Assembly (NCBI GenBank): GCA_033557465.1
Contig: CM066033.1
Coordinates: 907,086,808 to 907,150,807 of the forward strand
Reading direction: 5' to 3'
Length of the DNA stretch: 64,000 nucleotides
Source of the DNA: Ichthyophis bannanicus
Taxonomy: Eukaryota > Chordata > Amphibia > Gymnophiona > Ichthyophiidae
Shown: positions 30,216 to 41,578 of the stretch, piece after piece
Layout: each line of letters opens with the position of its first letter
Position numbering within the stretch: the stretch's first letter is position 1
Notes under the pieces: model-generated
What the model saw: only the letters and a program-made list of their open reading frames with translations
The model's database searches: none
Told to the model about the DNA's origin: nothing
Program-made: the position numbers and the translations under genes

Positions 30216-30883
30216 GAATAGAGCAAGTTGAAATGATCCACTGTGTAGAGTGCACAACTCAAGTCAGCTGAGTGCTGCACCTTTCAACAATAGCTGGGAT
30301 AACATTATCGCATGGAGATCCAGGACTCCATCACCAGCCTCATTTTTAGGACTTTTGCAGTGTTAGGGAACCCAAGCTTTGTCCCTTTAGCACACACAGC
30401 AAATGGCAGCATAGCCGGAATGCACACCAGTGCTCTTCCAAATACATTTGTGTGGGTGTTTATTAAAGTATCTTTAACTTACATCCTCCTTCTCCTCTGT
30501 TTTCTGCTCTGTATGACTGCATTATTTGGTTTTCTGAACTGAAGACACACCAGTGCATAGCATAGGCAATACATCCATTCACCACAATGGGCTGCATTGA
30601 CGAGCAGAGCAGAAAGGTTTCAAAGTCCTGCCTTTATTCCACGTTTCCACAGGTATAACATGGATGTATGTGAGGAATGCTACGGACGTACATGGGCCTC
30701 TCCTGAATATGATTTATACGTCTCCAAGGCTGGCCATGCCCCCATTCCGCCCCCTTCCACCCATGTTCTGAGATCCCTGTTTTATGTCCGTGTATGTGCA
30801 GGGCTGGGAGGGTTCAGAATATGGGTCTAGATGTTTTTGTGAGAAAAACATCTATCCCGCACATCCACATGGCTTATTCATGT
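30216..30883. other. No feature recognised
   Basis: Short ORFs without family character. No TIR or LINE motif seen. Confidence 0.35.
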
Positions 30884-31034
30884 TTCAGAATGACCCCTTA
30901 GGGTTTAGTGAAGAGAAAAGCTAGCAATATCATTTTTTTGTTGACAAAAAGACAGTGTTTCAGAATGACCCCTAAGGGTTTAGTGAAGAGAAAAAGCTAG
31001 CAATATCATTTTTTTGATGACAAAAAGACAGTCC
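30884..31034. repeat. Tandem duplication of a 74-bp segment
   Basis: TTCAGAATGACCCCTTAGGG ... AAAAAGACAGTG is followed by a second copy with a few changes (TTGTTGAC versus TTGATGAC). The second copy touches the end of the HNRNPH pseudogene. Confidence 0.85.
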
Positions 31035-31745
31035 TCTCATATGAACAAAGTGGCCATTATGGAATCCCAAACCTGTATCTCCTGCTCCACCATTTCCCTG
31101 GTCCCCCTTTTTTTCTATATCTCATTCTATCATCAAATCCATCACCTCCAAAAGCATAGTTGTTATAGCCACCATAGTCCTTCAGACCATCTTATCCACC
31201 TCCACCTTCATGCATTCTGTGATATGTGTGTCTATATCCAGCACCATAATAGCCACCTCGTCCTGCTAAAGGCCTGTCATATGGTCCAAATCACTGCCCC
31301 ATTAACCTTCTTGGTTGATCATAAGATCCTTTGATTTCACTTCTGCTACTATTGATTTCACTATATCTATGCCCTATACTTTGCTTGTGTTTCCCCAGAG
31401 CATTTTCTGCTATCTCCTTTGAAACCAACTTCACAAAGGTCTCCCCTGTGCTTCTTCCCTGGTAGTCCATTGTCAACTTTATTCCATTTGGTAGGATTCT
31501 CAACCCTGAAAAAAATGAAACAATCTCCTCCTTGCTGCAACCAAATGGCAGGCCACAAAGTCATACAGTTCCATCTGCATCATTGTCAACTTCATTTGGA
31601 CTATCATGCTTCAAAACCCATTCCATTTCTGTGTTGTTTGTCTTAAACATTTCCATGTTTCTATGTCCCATATATTTGTGATCCTTTGCCAATGCTTTTG
31701 CATGATCTTCTGCCCTCTCCAACTCAATGCTACTGGTATCTTTGT
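31025..31745 (-). pseudogene. HNRNPH1: HNRNPH-type retropseudogene (RRM1 end, RRM2, Gly/Tyr-rich region)
   Basis: The minus strand gives, in order: [76 protein letters not shown], then a Gly/Tyr-rich stretch ([15 protein letters not shown]). This is the hnRNP H family domain order. In-frame stops and frame changes mark it as dead, and no introns are seen. The family protein binds G-rich RNA in splicing control; this copy cannot. Confidence 0.8.
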
Positions 31746-31789
31746 GCCTCTAGAGCACTAATAGTGTGGTCGTGCTAGCAGCACTCAAC

Positions 31790-32490
31790 TGTTGCCATCC
31801 TCTTTCCACCTCCGCTCTGCCCAAACCCTGCAAATAACTCCTGAAATAAATATGTTTTCAAACCTTTCTTGAAGTCTAAATAATTAGATTTCTGTCTCAA
31901 GCCTTCAAGCAAAGAATTCTATTCTATGGCCATTCTAAGAATAAAAGGGCCGATATAGAAAGTGATTAACACAATTAGCAGACCTGCTAACCACACTAAT
32001 TGTGGTGACTGGGATATTCAGCAGCACTAATGCTGTTAATGCCACGGAACACCCTGAGGTTAGCCTAGGGGGTGTTCTGGAGATGGTTCAGAGGTGGCAC
32101 CTGGGGATAACTGGGCTGAATATCGCCACTGCCCGGTTAGCTTCACCGCTATCTGACCAACTCAGATATGCAATGCTGTTGGCTGGATATGGCCCCGGCA
32201 TTGAATATCCAGGTTTAAAGCTTAGTGGCGATGGCTAGCCACTTTACATGGGCTAACTGCCGCCACTGAATATAACCCTAAAGTATCCATCCCTAAAAGA
32301 CTTCAAAGAAGGAAGGAATTACCATCAAAACCTTATTCAGTGAATGCTATGTGCAAACAAAACAGATTGAAACCAATGAAATTAGAAAAGTTGTTACATT
32401 TTCATATGCAATTTTATGAACTGAACAAAATAATTTAAAATGAACATGAGATCAAGCAGGGAGCCAATGTAAGTCAGTTACATAAGGAGC
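31790..32490 (-). mobile_element. LINE C-terminal remnant, minus strand, split by a MITE
   Basis: The minus strand at 31850-31945 reads NSLLEGLRQK and DFKKGLKTYLFQ, a LINE C-terminus of the L2/Rex1 kind. 32285-32490 contains the complement of CTTACATTGGCTCCCTGCTT (LHWLPA). The MITE at 31948-32279 lies between them and Harbinger-like element 2 begins at 32499. Confidence 0.5.
31948..32279. mobile_element. MITE with GGGCCGATAT ends, 332 bp
   Basis: The left end GGGCCGATATAGAAAG and right end CACTGAATATAACCCT are inverted copies. Internal GGATATGGCCCCGGCATTGA and GAATATCC match the MITE at 25926-26618. The flanks share AAA (31945-31947 and 32280-32282). Confidence 0.7.
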
Positions 32491-33299
32491 AACTCTATGG
32501 GGTATGCTTACTAAAGCGTGTTAAGGTAACAGGCGTTAACAGCAGCAATAAAGGGCATTAATCCTTAAAAGGCATTGGAGGGTAGGGGTGTTCTGGTGAA
32601 AAGTGCCCTATGGGCTGTTTAACACAGGTTAACAGGGCACCTTGGCCATTTAATGCACGTTAACAGGACAGCACATGTCAAGGTGGCAAACATGCACTCT
32701 AAGGCACGTTAAGGTGACAAACATGTTTTAAGGTGGAAAGCATGCACCTTAAGGCACGCAAATGTCTGTAACCCAAAAGCTGGATAGAACACGAAGGAGA
32801 GTCAATGTAAAGGTGATGGAAGAAAGGACAGGTGGGAGCTGATGGACCTGCCATATCAGTGGGCACCCTACGTGGCAGCCAGTAAAGTGGACGAGCATGC
32901 GGGAGGCAGCTGTACTCATGCACAAGGTGTGGCCAATGTAAGGTGCTGCAGTGTCAGTGTGAGGGATAGGATGGGGAAGACATGTCTCCCAGTGGAGTCA
33001 GAAGTGCCAGGATATTTGCAGTGACAGGAGGACAGAGTAGTAGTGGTGACGTGCAGATCAGGCACAGGAGAGGCGAGTGCGAAGAGCCAAAATGCGGAAA
33101 AGAATACCAATGTAGGTCATGGTGTAGCATCTTGCACAAGAAGACATGACTGTACACAGCTGACAGAGGCAGATAGATGGGATAAAGGAAGGATGGCGGC
33201 TGAGGAGAGGGTGGTACGAGCTGGCAGCACCGATGTGCAGAGCCTTGTTACAGACATGAAAATGATCTGAGTAGCACACAGTCACAAAAAGAACAAGTA

Positions 33300-33366
33300 G
33301 GAATCAAACCCCTGTCCCTTGTTTATGGAGACATTGCACTAACCAGTAGGCTACACCTCCACACTG
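33300..33366 (-). repeat. tRNA-like segment inside Harbinger-like element 2
   Basis: On the minus strand GGAGGTGTAGCCTACTGGTT followed by AGTGCAATG (A box) and CAGGGGTTTGATTCCTAC (B box). Collinear with 21667-21733 in element 1. Confidence 0.55.
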
Positions 33367-34094
33367 TGCTATGCAGTAATGGCTGGATGCAAAGAGACTG
33401 CAGGTCACTGCCTAAAATGTCTGCTGTGTGTGCTGGTATAGGGTAGCCCCACTAGTACCCATGATGCAGTGAACATGCAGAACAGCAGTCTACAGCTGAT
33501 CACCAAATGGAGAATGCACTTATCCATTACCTCAGCTCAGTAAGATGCACTGACAGTGTGTGATACAAGCACAGAGCAGCTACAAACCATGCTACTGAGC
33601 AGTTTCTGTGGTCACTCTGAGGGTGAGGATGGGTGCCCAGCATCTGGTCCCCAGAACTTGCAGGACTAGAGATGGTCTCTGCTGCCTGTGCTACAGATCC
33701 CCCATCACCGCTAGTGTGATATGCTAGTCAATTTGTTTCCTGCTGTATGCGCCAGTCACATCTGGTCCTGTGACTTGCCCCTGCTGGAGAGGGATCCTTC
33801 TAGAACAGTGCTTGTCAATACCCAGTGTTAAACTGCTGATGCTATCAATGCCAACTATGGGGAGGGGTGTGTGTGGCAGGTATCTAGGCTTGCTTGGGGT
33901 TGTTACTAGAGTCTTGCTGGCCCTACCGTTACCAGAGGAAGCAGGCCTGGAACACTTCTTGTCCCAACCATCTAGGTCTAACACACAGCAAAGCACAGTC
34001 AGACTGCACCTGCTACCCACCACTGGGTTTTCCAGCCATATACAGACCAACTGTAGACAGTCCACTGGTCAGCACATATTGCATGTGCATAGAG

Positions 34095-34640
34095 CAGTGG
34101 TTCTTAACCAGTCCTCCTTGAACCCCTAGGCCAGTCGGGTGTTCAGGATAGCCCTAATGAATATGCATGAGATATATATGCATTAGAGATATCCTGACAA
34201 CCTGACTGGTTTGTGGCCCTCTAGGGCTGGATTTGGAGACCCTTGCCTTACACCTCTGTCATTTAAGATTGTGAGTGGGCAAGGTGCAGATGTCCTAGAC
34301 ATCAAAAGGGTAGATAGAATGTGTCACATGCCTCCTCAGTTCTCACCACCACCAAAAAGTTGTCTAATAGACAATATTTTGGTGGTGGTGAAAAGCAAAG
34401 AGGCATGTGACAAATTCTATCTAACCTTTTTGATGTCTTGGAGATCTGCACCTTGCCCACTCACATTCTTAAACGACAGAGATGTAAGGCAGGGGTCTCC
34501 GAATCCAGCCCTAGAGGGCCACAAACCAGTCCAGTTGGCAGGATATCTCTAATGCATATATATCTCATGCATATTCATTAGGGCTATCCTGAATACCCAA
34601 ATGGTCTAGGGATTCAAGGAGGACTGGTTAAGGACCACTG
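34095..34640. mobile_element. Palindromic hAT-type MITE, 546 bp, perfect 8-bp TSD
   Basis: The whole element folds back: arms of about 265 bp meet around 34355-34375 (GACAATATTTTGGTGGTGG). The ends read CAGTGGTTCTTAACC and, from the other side, CAGTGGTCCTTAACC. Identical GCATAGAG repeats flank it (34087-34094, 34641-34648). The inner arm motif CATGCATATTCATTAGGG is shared with 18534-18723. It is inserted in Harbinger-like element 2. Confidence 0.9.
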
Positions 34641-35325
34641 GCATAGAGTGACCAGGATTTGGTTCAGTGATCAGGCCCCCCAGAATAGGAAGTATACCCA
34701 CAATACTGGAACCAGACACTATATAGCCATGCCATGGTCACTGCTTGGTTAGAGTGAGAGTGCCTTCTCAGCATGACATGCTGTGGCCACCTAGTCCATG
34801 CACATGGAAGGCAGGCACTATGACATCTCAGCCACTGACCCTACCTCTGATGCAGACACATCCTGGCCAATCCGCCCTGTTTCAGGCCATACCCACAATA
34901 CCTGGCTCCTCATCATGCACATTTGTAGCTTAGGCACTGTGAGGCTCAGCGAGGTATAGAAAGCCACAAAAGAATGGAAAGACATATACATACAAACATA
35001 CACACACTTATATCGACATGCTGTGCAAAAATAGAGATGGTTGGCATTCCTGCCTGCTACCTTGGTCCCGATATCAGCTCGAGTATTGTTAATGTGTGCT
35101 CATTGTGTAGGAGATAGTAGCGTGCTCTGACGTTAACACTTGCTCAGTGTGCTGGTGCTATCAGTCTGACTCTCCATCCAGCTGTGGATAGTGGAGCCTG
35201 TCTGTGTGGTTGATGGGTGTTTGTGCCCTTGCTGGTGGATTCATTGGGGGGGGGGGGTTTGCACATGTTGGTGTTGTACTTGCACTATGGGCTAAAGTTT
35301 AGCCACAGGGATATGCAATGCATGA

Positions 35326-35398
35326 TCCAAAGCCAAGACTAAACCTGTGACCCTCTGCTCATATACTCACCAACTATGTGCATTGCGCCACAGCACTC
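35326..35398 (-). repeat. tRNA-like segment (second) inside Harbinger-like element 2
   Basis: The minus strand contains GTGGCGCAATGCACATAG (A-box-like) and GGGTCACAGGTTTAGTC (B-box-like). Collinear with 19995-20064 of element 1. Confidence 0.35.
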
Positions 35399-36099
35399 CC
35401 TTATGGGTGCAACACTCCCTGGGACTGACATGCTTCGCATCAGACAAACCTTGGCACATGTTGCAATGTGCACAGTGCACAGGACCAGGGCATGGCTTTG
35501 GTCTGCTGCAAGTGGGTGCCGCTGTCCCCTCTGCCAACACCCCCACACCATGTTGACATGCCTATGTGCTGTCCATGTTGGTGGTGCACAGTCCCAGCCC
35601 ATCCAACATGTGGGTTGGCCAGTGCCTAGGGCACAAGGTATAGATGGGGGGGGCAGATGCATATATGGATGGCCACACAGCCCCCCCCCAACCATTTGCC
35701 TCTGCAAGGAGTCCATCACCGCCTGCCAATGATACGTCTTGGGGGGAGGATAACAGCCACTGCTGTGGTAGTCTACTGGGCGCCTGCATGTCGCAGTTAC
35801 CTGAAGGGCTACAGCTGCTGGCACTAACTGCCTCTTCCCCCACAGCTGGGTTCAGCAGCAGCAGGGGTGGGGGGCAAGCTGGGATCTCTGTCTAGGGTGC
35901 CAGGACCCTTGGACCGCCTCATGTGGCACATCTCCTTTCTGCAGCAGCAGCATGTCTGTGTGCTGCCACTGTCACTGTTGGATCATGGCAGTCCAGTTGG
36001 CCCAGGGACTGTCTCCCCATAGGACCCAGGGAGGATCTTCCATGTAGTGGTTGCAATGGTCACATTGACCCTGGGTTGGCTCGCACCTGCTTTAAGGGA

Positions 36100-36450
36100 A
36101 GCAGTGGGCTGAGTGCTCTCAAACATGACTCTGATGGTTGCATATGTCCTCTCCTGTGGCAGAGCTCGCAGATCTAGAGTAGTTCTTGCAGCTGTACAAC
36201 TATACTGTTTGGTGGAGGAGCATCTGATTGCCTTAGCTGTAGTACATATCGCAAGCTTCATTAGCATGCAGTCTGTCTGCGTCAGAACTCCATGAATCTT
36301 GGTGAAGTGAGAATTCAGCTCTTCCAAATGGGATATCTTAGTGTGAAGACTTGGCCTTTCAGTACTCCATGTGTCTGCCTCTCCAGCAATTGCCATTTGC
36401 AGAGCAGTTTCAGGCACAGGGGGATTCTGTGGATGATAGGCTGTGAGATT
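36100..36450 (+). mobile_element. Possible decayed DIRS RNase H fragment
   Basis: The plus strand reads VEEHLIALAVVHIAS, comparable to WAEDHLLALSAAHVAG in the intact DIRS copy (about 14664-14700). A shortened equivalent of the following Arg-Gln/GEW region comes next with stops. The similarity is over only some 50 residues, so this is tentative. Confidence 0.35.
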
Positions 36451-37066
36451 CTTCTTCTGGAACAGTCTAGGGGAGGGATGCTTTGTGGCCTCTTCTCTGA
36501 CCCTGGGTGAGCCATCTTCCGCACAAACAGCAGCCCATATGAACCTGTGTTCCTAAAGGCCCTGGACTGAACTTGCACACTGTGCTTCATGGGCACTTGG
36601 GCCAAGCGTTATGGTGTTCTCTTCCTAGTCAGAAGCATGACAGAGGCTCTTGGTAAGGCAATTTCCCAGCATCTCCTGGCTTAGGGCTTGGCCTTGGCAG
36701 GTGTGTTTAGCTGCTTGGTACCTCCCTGCTTGGGACTTGGTAAGTCTTGGTGCCCTTAGCAGATGTTAGAGCCTTTTAGCAGTTCCACCTGGTTGCCTGG
36801 AACCCTTGAGGTTCAAGTAGTAGCTCTGTACTGCTACAGGCTTTGCCTCCAAGGGATGCCTGGGGGGTTAGCTTGGTGAGGCTTCTTTCAACAGAAATGA
36901 AGCAGTTCTGCCCAGCTGAGTGTCCTGTTGGGTCTTGGTGGGCTCTTGCAGTAGAGGACCCTGTTCCTTCTGGTGGTCCATGTGTAAGGCCTTCATGGGG
37001 GTTGATCCCTTATGATCCATTCGCTGCATCACTGGTGTCTGTTGAAGGGTGTCTGTGCTGTGACTC
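36451..37066. other. No clear feature; T/G-rich short repeats
   Basis: Contains repeated GCTTGG/TTGGTA motifs (36620-36800). No family assignment. Confidence 0.35.
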
Positions 37067-37268
37067 TTAGGGGCATGTTTACTAAACTCCGAAATTGTGC
37101 GGGGCCCTGTTAGTGTGCCTGTGCCATATAAGGAGTGGGCGATTCTGCCAGTAAATAGAAAAAAAACCGGGAGAAAGCGAGCGTACTTGTGCGCGTCACG
37201 CAACTGTGCGGGGTCCGTATTAGCGCGTGGGAAGGCTAAGCGTCGCGCTGCTGGGCACACAAATGAAC

Positions 37269-37334
37269 AGAGCCATAGTACAACAGTGAAGACACTGAGC
37301 AATGGTGCAGGGGCCACGGGTTCAAACCCCCACT
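37269..37334 (+). repeat. tRNA-like tandem unit 1 in element 3
   Basis: GAGCCATAGTACAACAGTGA (A-box-like) and GGCCACGGGTTCAAACCCCC (B box GGTTCAAACCC). First of three related units. Confidence 0.55.
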
Positions 37335-37448
37335 GGGTGCAATGAACAAGGCTGGCTCAGGCAGTACCTATTATGGGGAGGATTGTTTTAGGAGGGAGCC
37401 TAATTTTGTGCGGCAGAAGGCGGCACGCCGATGTGCAAGCACAGGAAC

Positions 37449-37519
37449 AGAGCCACAGCACAATGGTGAAGATATTGACCAATAGTGCAGGGAGCAGGGG
37501 TTCAATTCCCTCACAGTGC
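37449..37519 (+). repeat. tRNA-like tandem unit 2 in element 3
   Basis: GAGCCACAGCACAATGGTGA and GCAGGGGTTCAATTCCC (B box GGTTCAATTCC), about 180 bp after unit 1. Confidence 0.55.
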
Positions 37520-37670
37520 TCGGGCTCACTGAGGCAGTATTTTAGGGGGCATATAACGAATGGTCAGCATAAGGTGGCGCGCTGATGGGCATAAGGCAGC
37601 GCACTAAAGTTTTAGGAGGCACTGTAATAGTGGCCTGCAGAAGTGGCGTGCTGATGGGCACACACAGGAA

Positions 37671-37740
37671 CAGAGCCACAGCACAATGGTTACGACACTG
37701 ACCAATGGTGCAGGGGCCATGGGTTCAATCCCCCAAGGTG
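37671..37740 (+). repeat. tRNA-like tandem unit 3 in element 3
   Basis: GAGCCACAGCACAATGGTTA then CGACACTG (A-box-like with GGT-A-CGAC) and GGCCATGGGTTCAATCCCCC (B box). About 225 bp after unit 2. The sequences between units (GGCGGC/GTGGCG, TTTTAGG) also repeat, so the whole ~200-bp block is tandem. Confidence 0.6.
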
Positions 37741-38120
37741 CCCAATGAAGAAGGCTCACAGAGGCATTATGTATTATGGGGATGAGTGCTGTAGGGGGCA
37801 GATTAGTTTTTTATCTCAGTTAACACTACTACCAAACACACTCACAAAGTGTGTTAACATAAGGCGGCTCATAAGGCACATGTTAACGTTCACTGTCCGC
37901 CAAGGCACCCTAGAATGTCCCCTACAGGGCCCCATATATGTTGCGGTACAGGGTAATGTATAGTGCACCTTATATGGATGGCAACCATAAGGTGCCCTAT
38001 AGGGCGCCCTATAAAGCACCCTCAGAGGCACCTTATGGGTACAGTACGCTGAGGGTGTTTTTGCTGGCAACAACATATGTACATGACAGTTAAAAAAAAC
38101 ATTGAACAACCCTCTAAAAG

Positions 38121-38193
38121 AACCCCACTGTGGGTTTGAACCCATGACCTCTGGCTTCACAGGCAGTGACATAACCATTGGGCTACAGCTCTA
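38121..38193 (-). repeat. tRNA-like segment in element 3, minus strand
   Basis: On the minus strand AGCTGTAGCCCAATGGTTAT (A-box region with TAGCCCAATGG) and GTCATGGGTTCAAACCCAC (B box GGTTCAAACCC). It is the best-preserved head of the set and is collinear with 33300-33366. Confidence 0.65.
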
Positions 38194-39831
38194 TAGCTGC
38201 CAGCAAGCCCCTGGCTGGCTGCAGAGAGCCGTCACATCACCACACAGACAGTCTTCGGTGGGAACCAGGATAGGGTTAGGCCACCCGTACCCATGATGCA
38301 CTGCACATGCAAATCAGCTGACCACAGATGAACACAAGATGGGGAATGCACCCCAACAGCTCCCCGACCTGGTAAGGGGAAGTGTCCGTGTGCACCCACA
38401 CAGCACCTCGGCCTGGTAGGGGGGTACTGACCGGGTGTGTTACTGGCACAGAGTAGCTACACACCCTCACATCGTGCGGGTACAGTGCTCACCCTGAGGG
38501 TGCGGTGATGCGCCCAGGACCAGGTCCACAACACCTGCCATGGCTGACAGAGGCCATGCCGGAGCTCCAAAGCAGTAGTAATCTGAGAGATAGGTAGTTC
38601 CTGCAGAAACACCCTGGATTACTCTGTCTGTGTAAGTCAGTGGAACCCCTTATGGCCCCCTAGGTGGGCTATGTACCACCATTTCCCTCCCCCCCCCCCG
38701 GCCGTGGGTGAAAAACAGAGTCCCCTATAAACAGATCCACATTCTACCACCCTGCAATGGTGGCAGTAGAGTGGACCATCAACCCCTGTCCTGCTGGGGA
38801 ACAGACACCCTACAGGGCATCCAAAGCAGCCCTATACACATCCATAACACAATATCAGACAGACATTAGGCCAGGATATGCTAAGCTGCACCCCACCACT
38901 ATCTGATATTCTCCTGCAGCAGGCCTTCAGCCACTGCACCCTGCAAGGCGCTCCATCAAGACACATACTAGCTGAGAACAGTCTGCTAGTTAGTCCTGGT
39001 GGAAATGCATGCACCCAGAACTGGGATGGCAGCACACACAAGCAGATAAGTCAGTGACTGGGCCCCACAAGGAAACCCATACATATCACATGAGAGAAAT
39101 ACTATATAGCACTATGGGGGTGCCTAGCCATGCTGGCGTCACTGTACAGTCAGGGTGGAGTGTACCCCCAGCAGCACATACAGAGGTCACCCTGTCTGTG
39201 TAGGTGGTGTCCGGCCACTACAATGTCCCTGCCAGTGCCCTATGCCCTGTGCAGATGCATCCTGGCCAGCACACCCTGTCTGAGCTATACCCATGGTACC
39301 TTGCTGCTCATTATGCACATTGTCAGGCCAATACTGGCAACAGTGCTGGCAGTGTGGGCTGTGGAAGGTGTTTGCAGCCAACACACACTGTATAGACAGA
39401 CACACACTCCCACACGTATGCCAGCATTGTGCCACTATAGAGGGGTTTATCAGCCTTGCCCACCACACCAGTCCTGGGCACAGTACAGGCATGGATATGC
39501 TACGCAGTACTGTTGGGGGTCACTCCCCAGGGTGGTAAACACTGTCAGAGACCAGACCTGAAGCACGCACCGCAGACATCAGACAGATTTTTATGTTGGA
39601 GATCAAAGAGCCAAATGTGCTTTAAGTAGGACAGTCTACCTGCCAGTACACATAGCAAACGTTTGAGAGCTGTCCACCGCATTCCCAGGTGTAGGGTGGC
39701 ATTGCTAAGGTATGCAGGTGCTAGTATTGGGAGATGCACACAGGGCCTAATGTCCTGCCTCTCCAGGAGGCATTGGCCAATGGGGCCTGTGGGTGTGGGT
39801 ATGTTCGCCTCTGTTGGATGTGGCTTTACGG

Positions 39832-40024
39832 CAGAGTTTCCCAACTCCAGTCCTGGTGTGCCTACCACTGTTCGGGTTTCCCTGCTGTCCCTCATGAGTA
39901 TGCATGAGCTACATCTACATGCCATGGGGGTGGTGCATAGATATGCAGCACAGGCATTTGTATAAGCGGCAGCAAGGAGCCTGAATGGTGTGTGGTCCTC
40001 CAGGACTGCATTTGGGAGACTCTG
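39832..40024. mobile_element. hAT-type MITE, 193 bp
   Basis: Ends CAGAGTTTCCCAACTCCAGT and, inverted, CAGAGTCTCCCAAATGCAGT. The arms are palindromic over some 60 bp. Flanking octamers CTTTACGG/CTCTAAGT match only in part, so the TSD is degraded. Confidence 0.65.
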
Positions 40025-40627
40025 CTCTAAGTAATGCCCCTGTTCATGGAGTCTGTGATCGGTGTGCGAAAAGATAGGCGTAATACCAATGCGTATGTCC
40101 CCAGCAATCCTGGTTTGTCTGTACTATCACGGTTTAGTTGTGTTAAAAATATGTGGACAGGATTGGCAGTAGCCCCAGCTGGGCTTTGAGTCTTTGACCT
40201 TTTGTTGTTGCACACACTGTCTGTGTGCACTGCACCATCGTGTTGCCACAGATTGACTGGATTCCCTGGGAAGTCCATGACTGTACATCCGACAGGGCCT
40301 GTCTGTTGCAGTGGACAGTGCCAGCCTGCACATGGATAGGCCACTGTCTTCGGTGGCTAGCAGCCACTGCCCCCCCACCACCTGTCCCCTTACGCCAACA
40401 TGCTGGCATGTCCTTATCTTGGTAAAAGCATATGGCCTGATTGAGTTGTGGCACTCCCGGACTGCATTTGGGGGACTTGGCTGTAGGTAGTGCCCATTGT
40501 CATGGTGTGTGAGCGGTGTAGGGTAAAATATGGGTATTTGCACCATGCTTCTGTACTCTGCAATAAAGGGGTGTCTTTACTATCTCTGTTTAGTGGTGGG
40601 TAAAATGTGGGGACTGGGCTGGTAGGT

Positions 40628-40703
40628 GCCACAGCTGGGATTTGAACCTGTGACTCTCTGGTCCTATAGGAACTGGCTCTGTCTGCTGCACCACACTGTG
40701 GCC
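40628..40703 (-). repeat. tRNA-like segment near the right end of element 3
   Basis: On the minus strand GTGTGGTGCAGCAGACAGAG (A-box-like) and GTCACAGGTTCAAATCCCAG (B box GGTTCAAATCC). A further decayed relative lies at about 40170-40250. Confidence 0.55.
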
Positions 40704-41578
40704 ACAGAGACAGTGCAGTCCATGGAGATAGGAAACCTGACCAAAAGAGTAGGGAGCCCTGCTCTGCACATTTTTACTGTGGGCTCATTCACCGTGTCTG
40801 GCAACAAAAGTGCAAATAAAACCCGCAAATGACCGCGGAAAACGGGGGAGAAAATCTAACCAAGCTGGCCAACAGTGATATTCATGACCCTTCCGCTCCC
40901 GCTCCGTAGACCCTTCCAAAATTCATTTCTTTTTTTGTAGCTTTCCTGGGTGTGTTTTTGTACTTTTGCCCATTGCTAGAACTATTGCCCAGCAGAATTA
41001 TCATTTTTAAACATTTTTGTTGGGGTCATTTTGGGTTTTATTTGCACTTTTGTTCTGTGCACATGTATCACACTGCTCACGTTTTGTAGGTTTCCCCGGT
41101 TTTGCTGTACATTGCTGACGGAAATGGTTTCTCTTCCCTTTAAATGCCCTCTACCGCGAGTGTTTCACTCGCGGTATTTTTGCTTTGAAATTCGGTCCCG
41201 ATAATGTGCGGGGAGCCTCTCCCCTCCCCTTCCCCGCCCATTAACCCCGTCTCTCCGCCCCTCGGGAGCCTTCCTCCGCCCTCCGTTAGCCTTTCCACGC
41301 CTCTATCGGACATTTGCGGGCCCGTACTTGTGCGGGGCCCGTTAGTGTGTCGCGCACCTGCGCGGGGGTTCATCGCACGTGTGCGGGGCGCTTAAGAGCA
41401 CTTAAGTGCTGCTTTTAGTGCGCTATTGTGCGGCACGCAATTGTGCGGTTTTTAGTAAACATGCCCCTTAGTTTCAAGTATGCCTTTCTGATATGCACCA
41501 ATTATTTGCAATTTCTGTCCAATAAAAATGCCATTTTACACCTTGGCATGTTGTTCCTAAAACTGTCAATGTTTAGCC

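Larger units (their letters stand above)
32499..36100 (+). mobile_element. Harbinger-like non-autonomous element 2 (right end not found)
   Basis: The left TIR GGGGTATGCTTACTAAAGCG is a variant of the GGGGCATGTTTACTAA end of its sisters. Interior segments are homologous to element 3 in the same orientation (33400-33650 with 38220-38500; 34850-35000 with 39200-39420) and to element 1 in the opposite orientation. The right TIR is missing, so the element is truncated or degraded near 36000-36100. It carries tRNA-like segments at 33300-33366 and 35326-35398 (minus). No transposase ORF. Confidence 0.6.
37070..41467 (+). mobile_element. Harbinger-like non-autonomous element 3, 4.4 kb, TTA TSD
   Basis: Ends GGGGCATGTTTACTAAACTC and, inverted, GGGGCATGTTTACTAAAAAC. 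TTA repeats at 37067-37069 and 41468-41470. Non-coding interior, homologous to elements 1 and 2, with several tRNA-like segments (three tandem plus-strand ones at 37269-37740, minus-strand ones at 38121-38193 and 40628-40703). The right subterminal part (41080-41300: GCTGTACATTGCTGACG, CTCCGCCC) matches the left subterminal part of element 1 read in reverse. A small hAT MITE sits at 39832-40024. Confidence 0.8.

Noticed and set aside
37269..37740. Functional tRNA genes
   Set aside because: A and B boxes are recognisable, but arms do not form clean cloverleaves and anticodon stems are not convincing; called tRNA-like only.
37255..37760. CRISPR-like array
   Set aside because: Repeats are about 200 bp apart, diverged, and lie in a eukaryotic transposon; no Cas genes.
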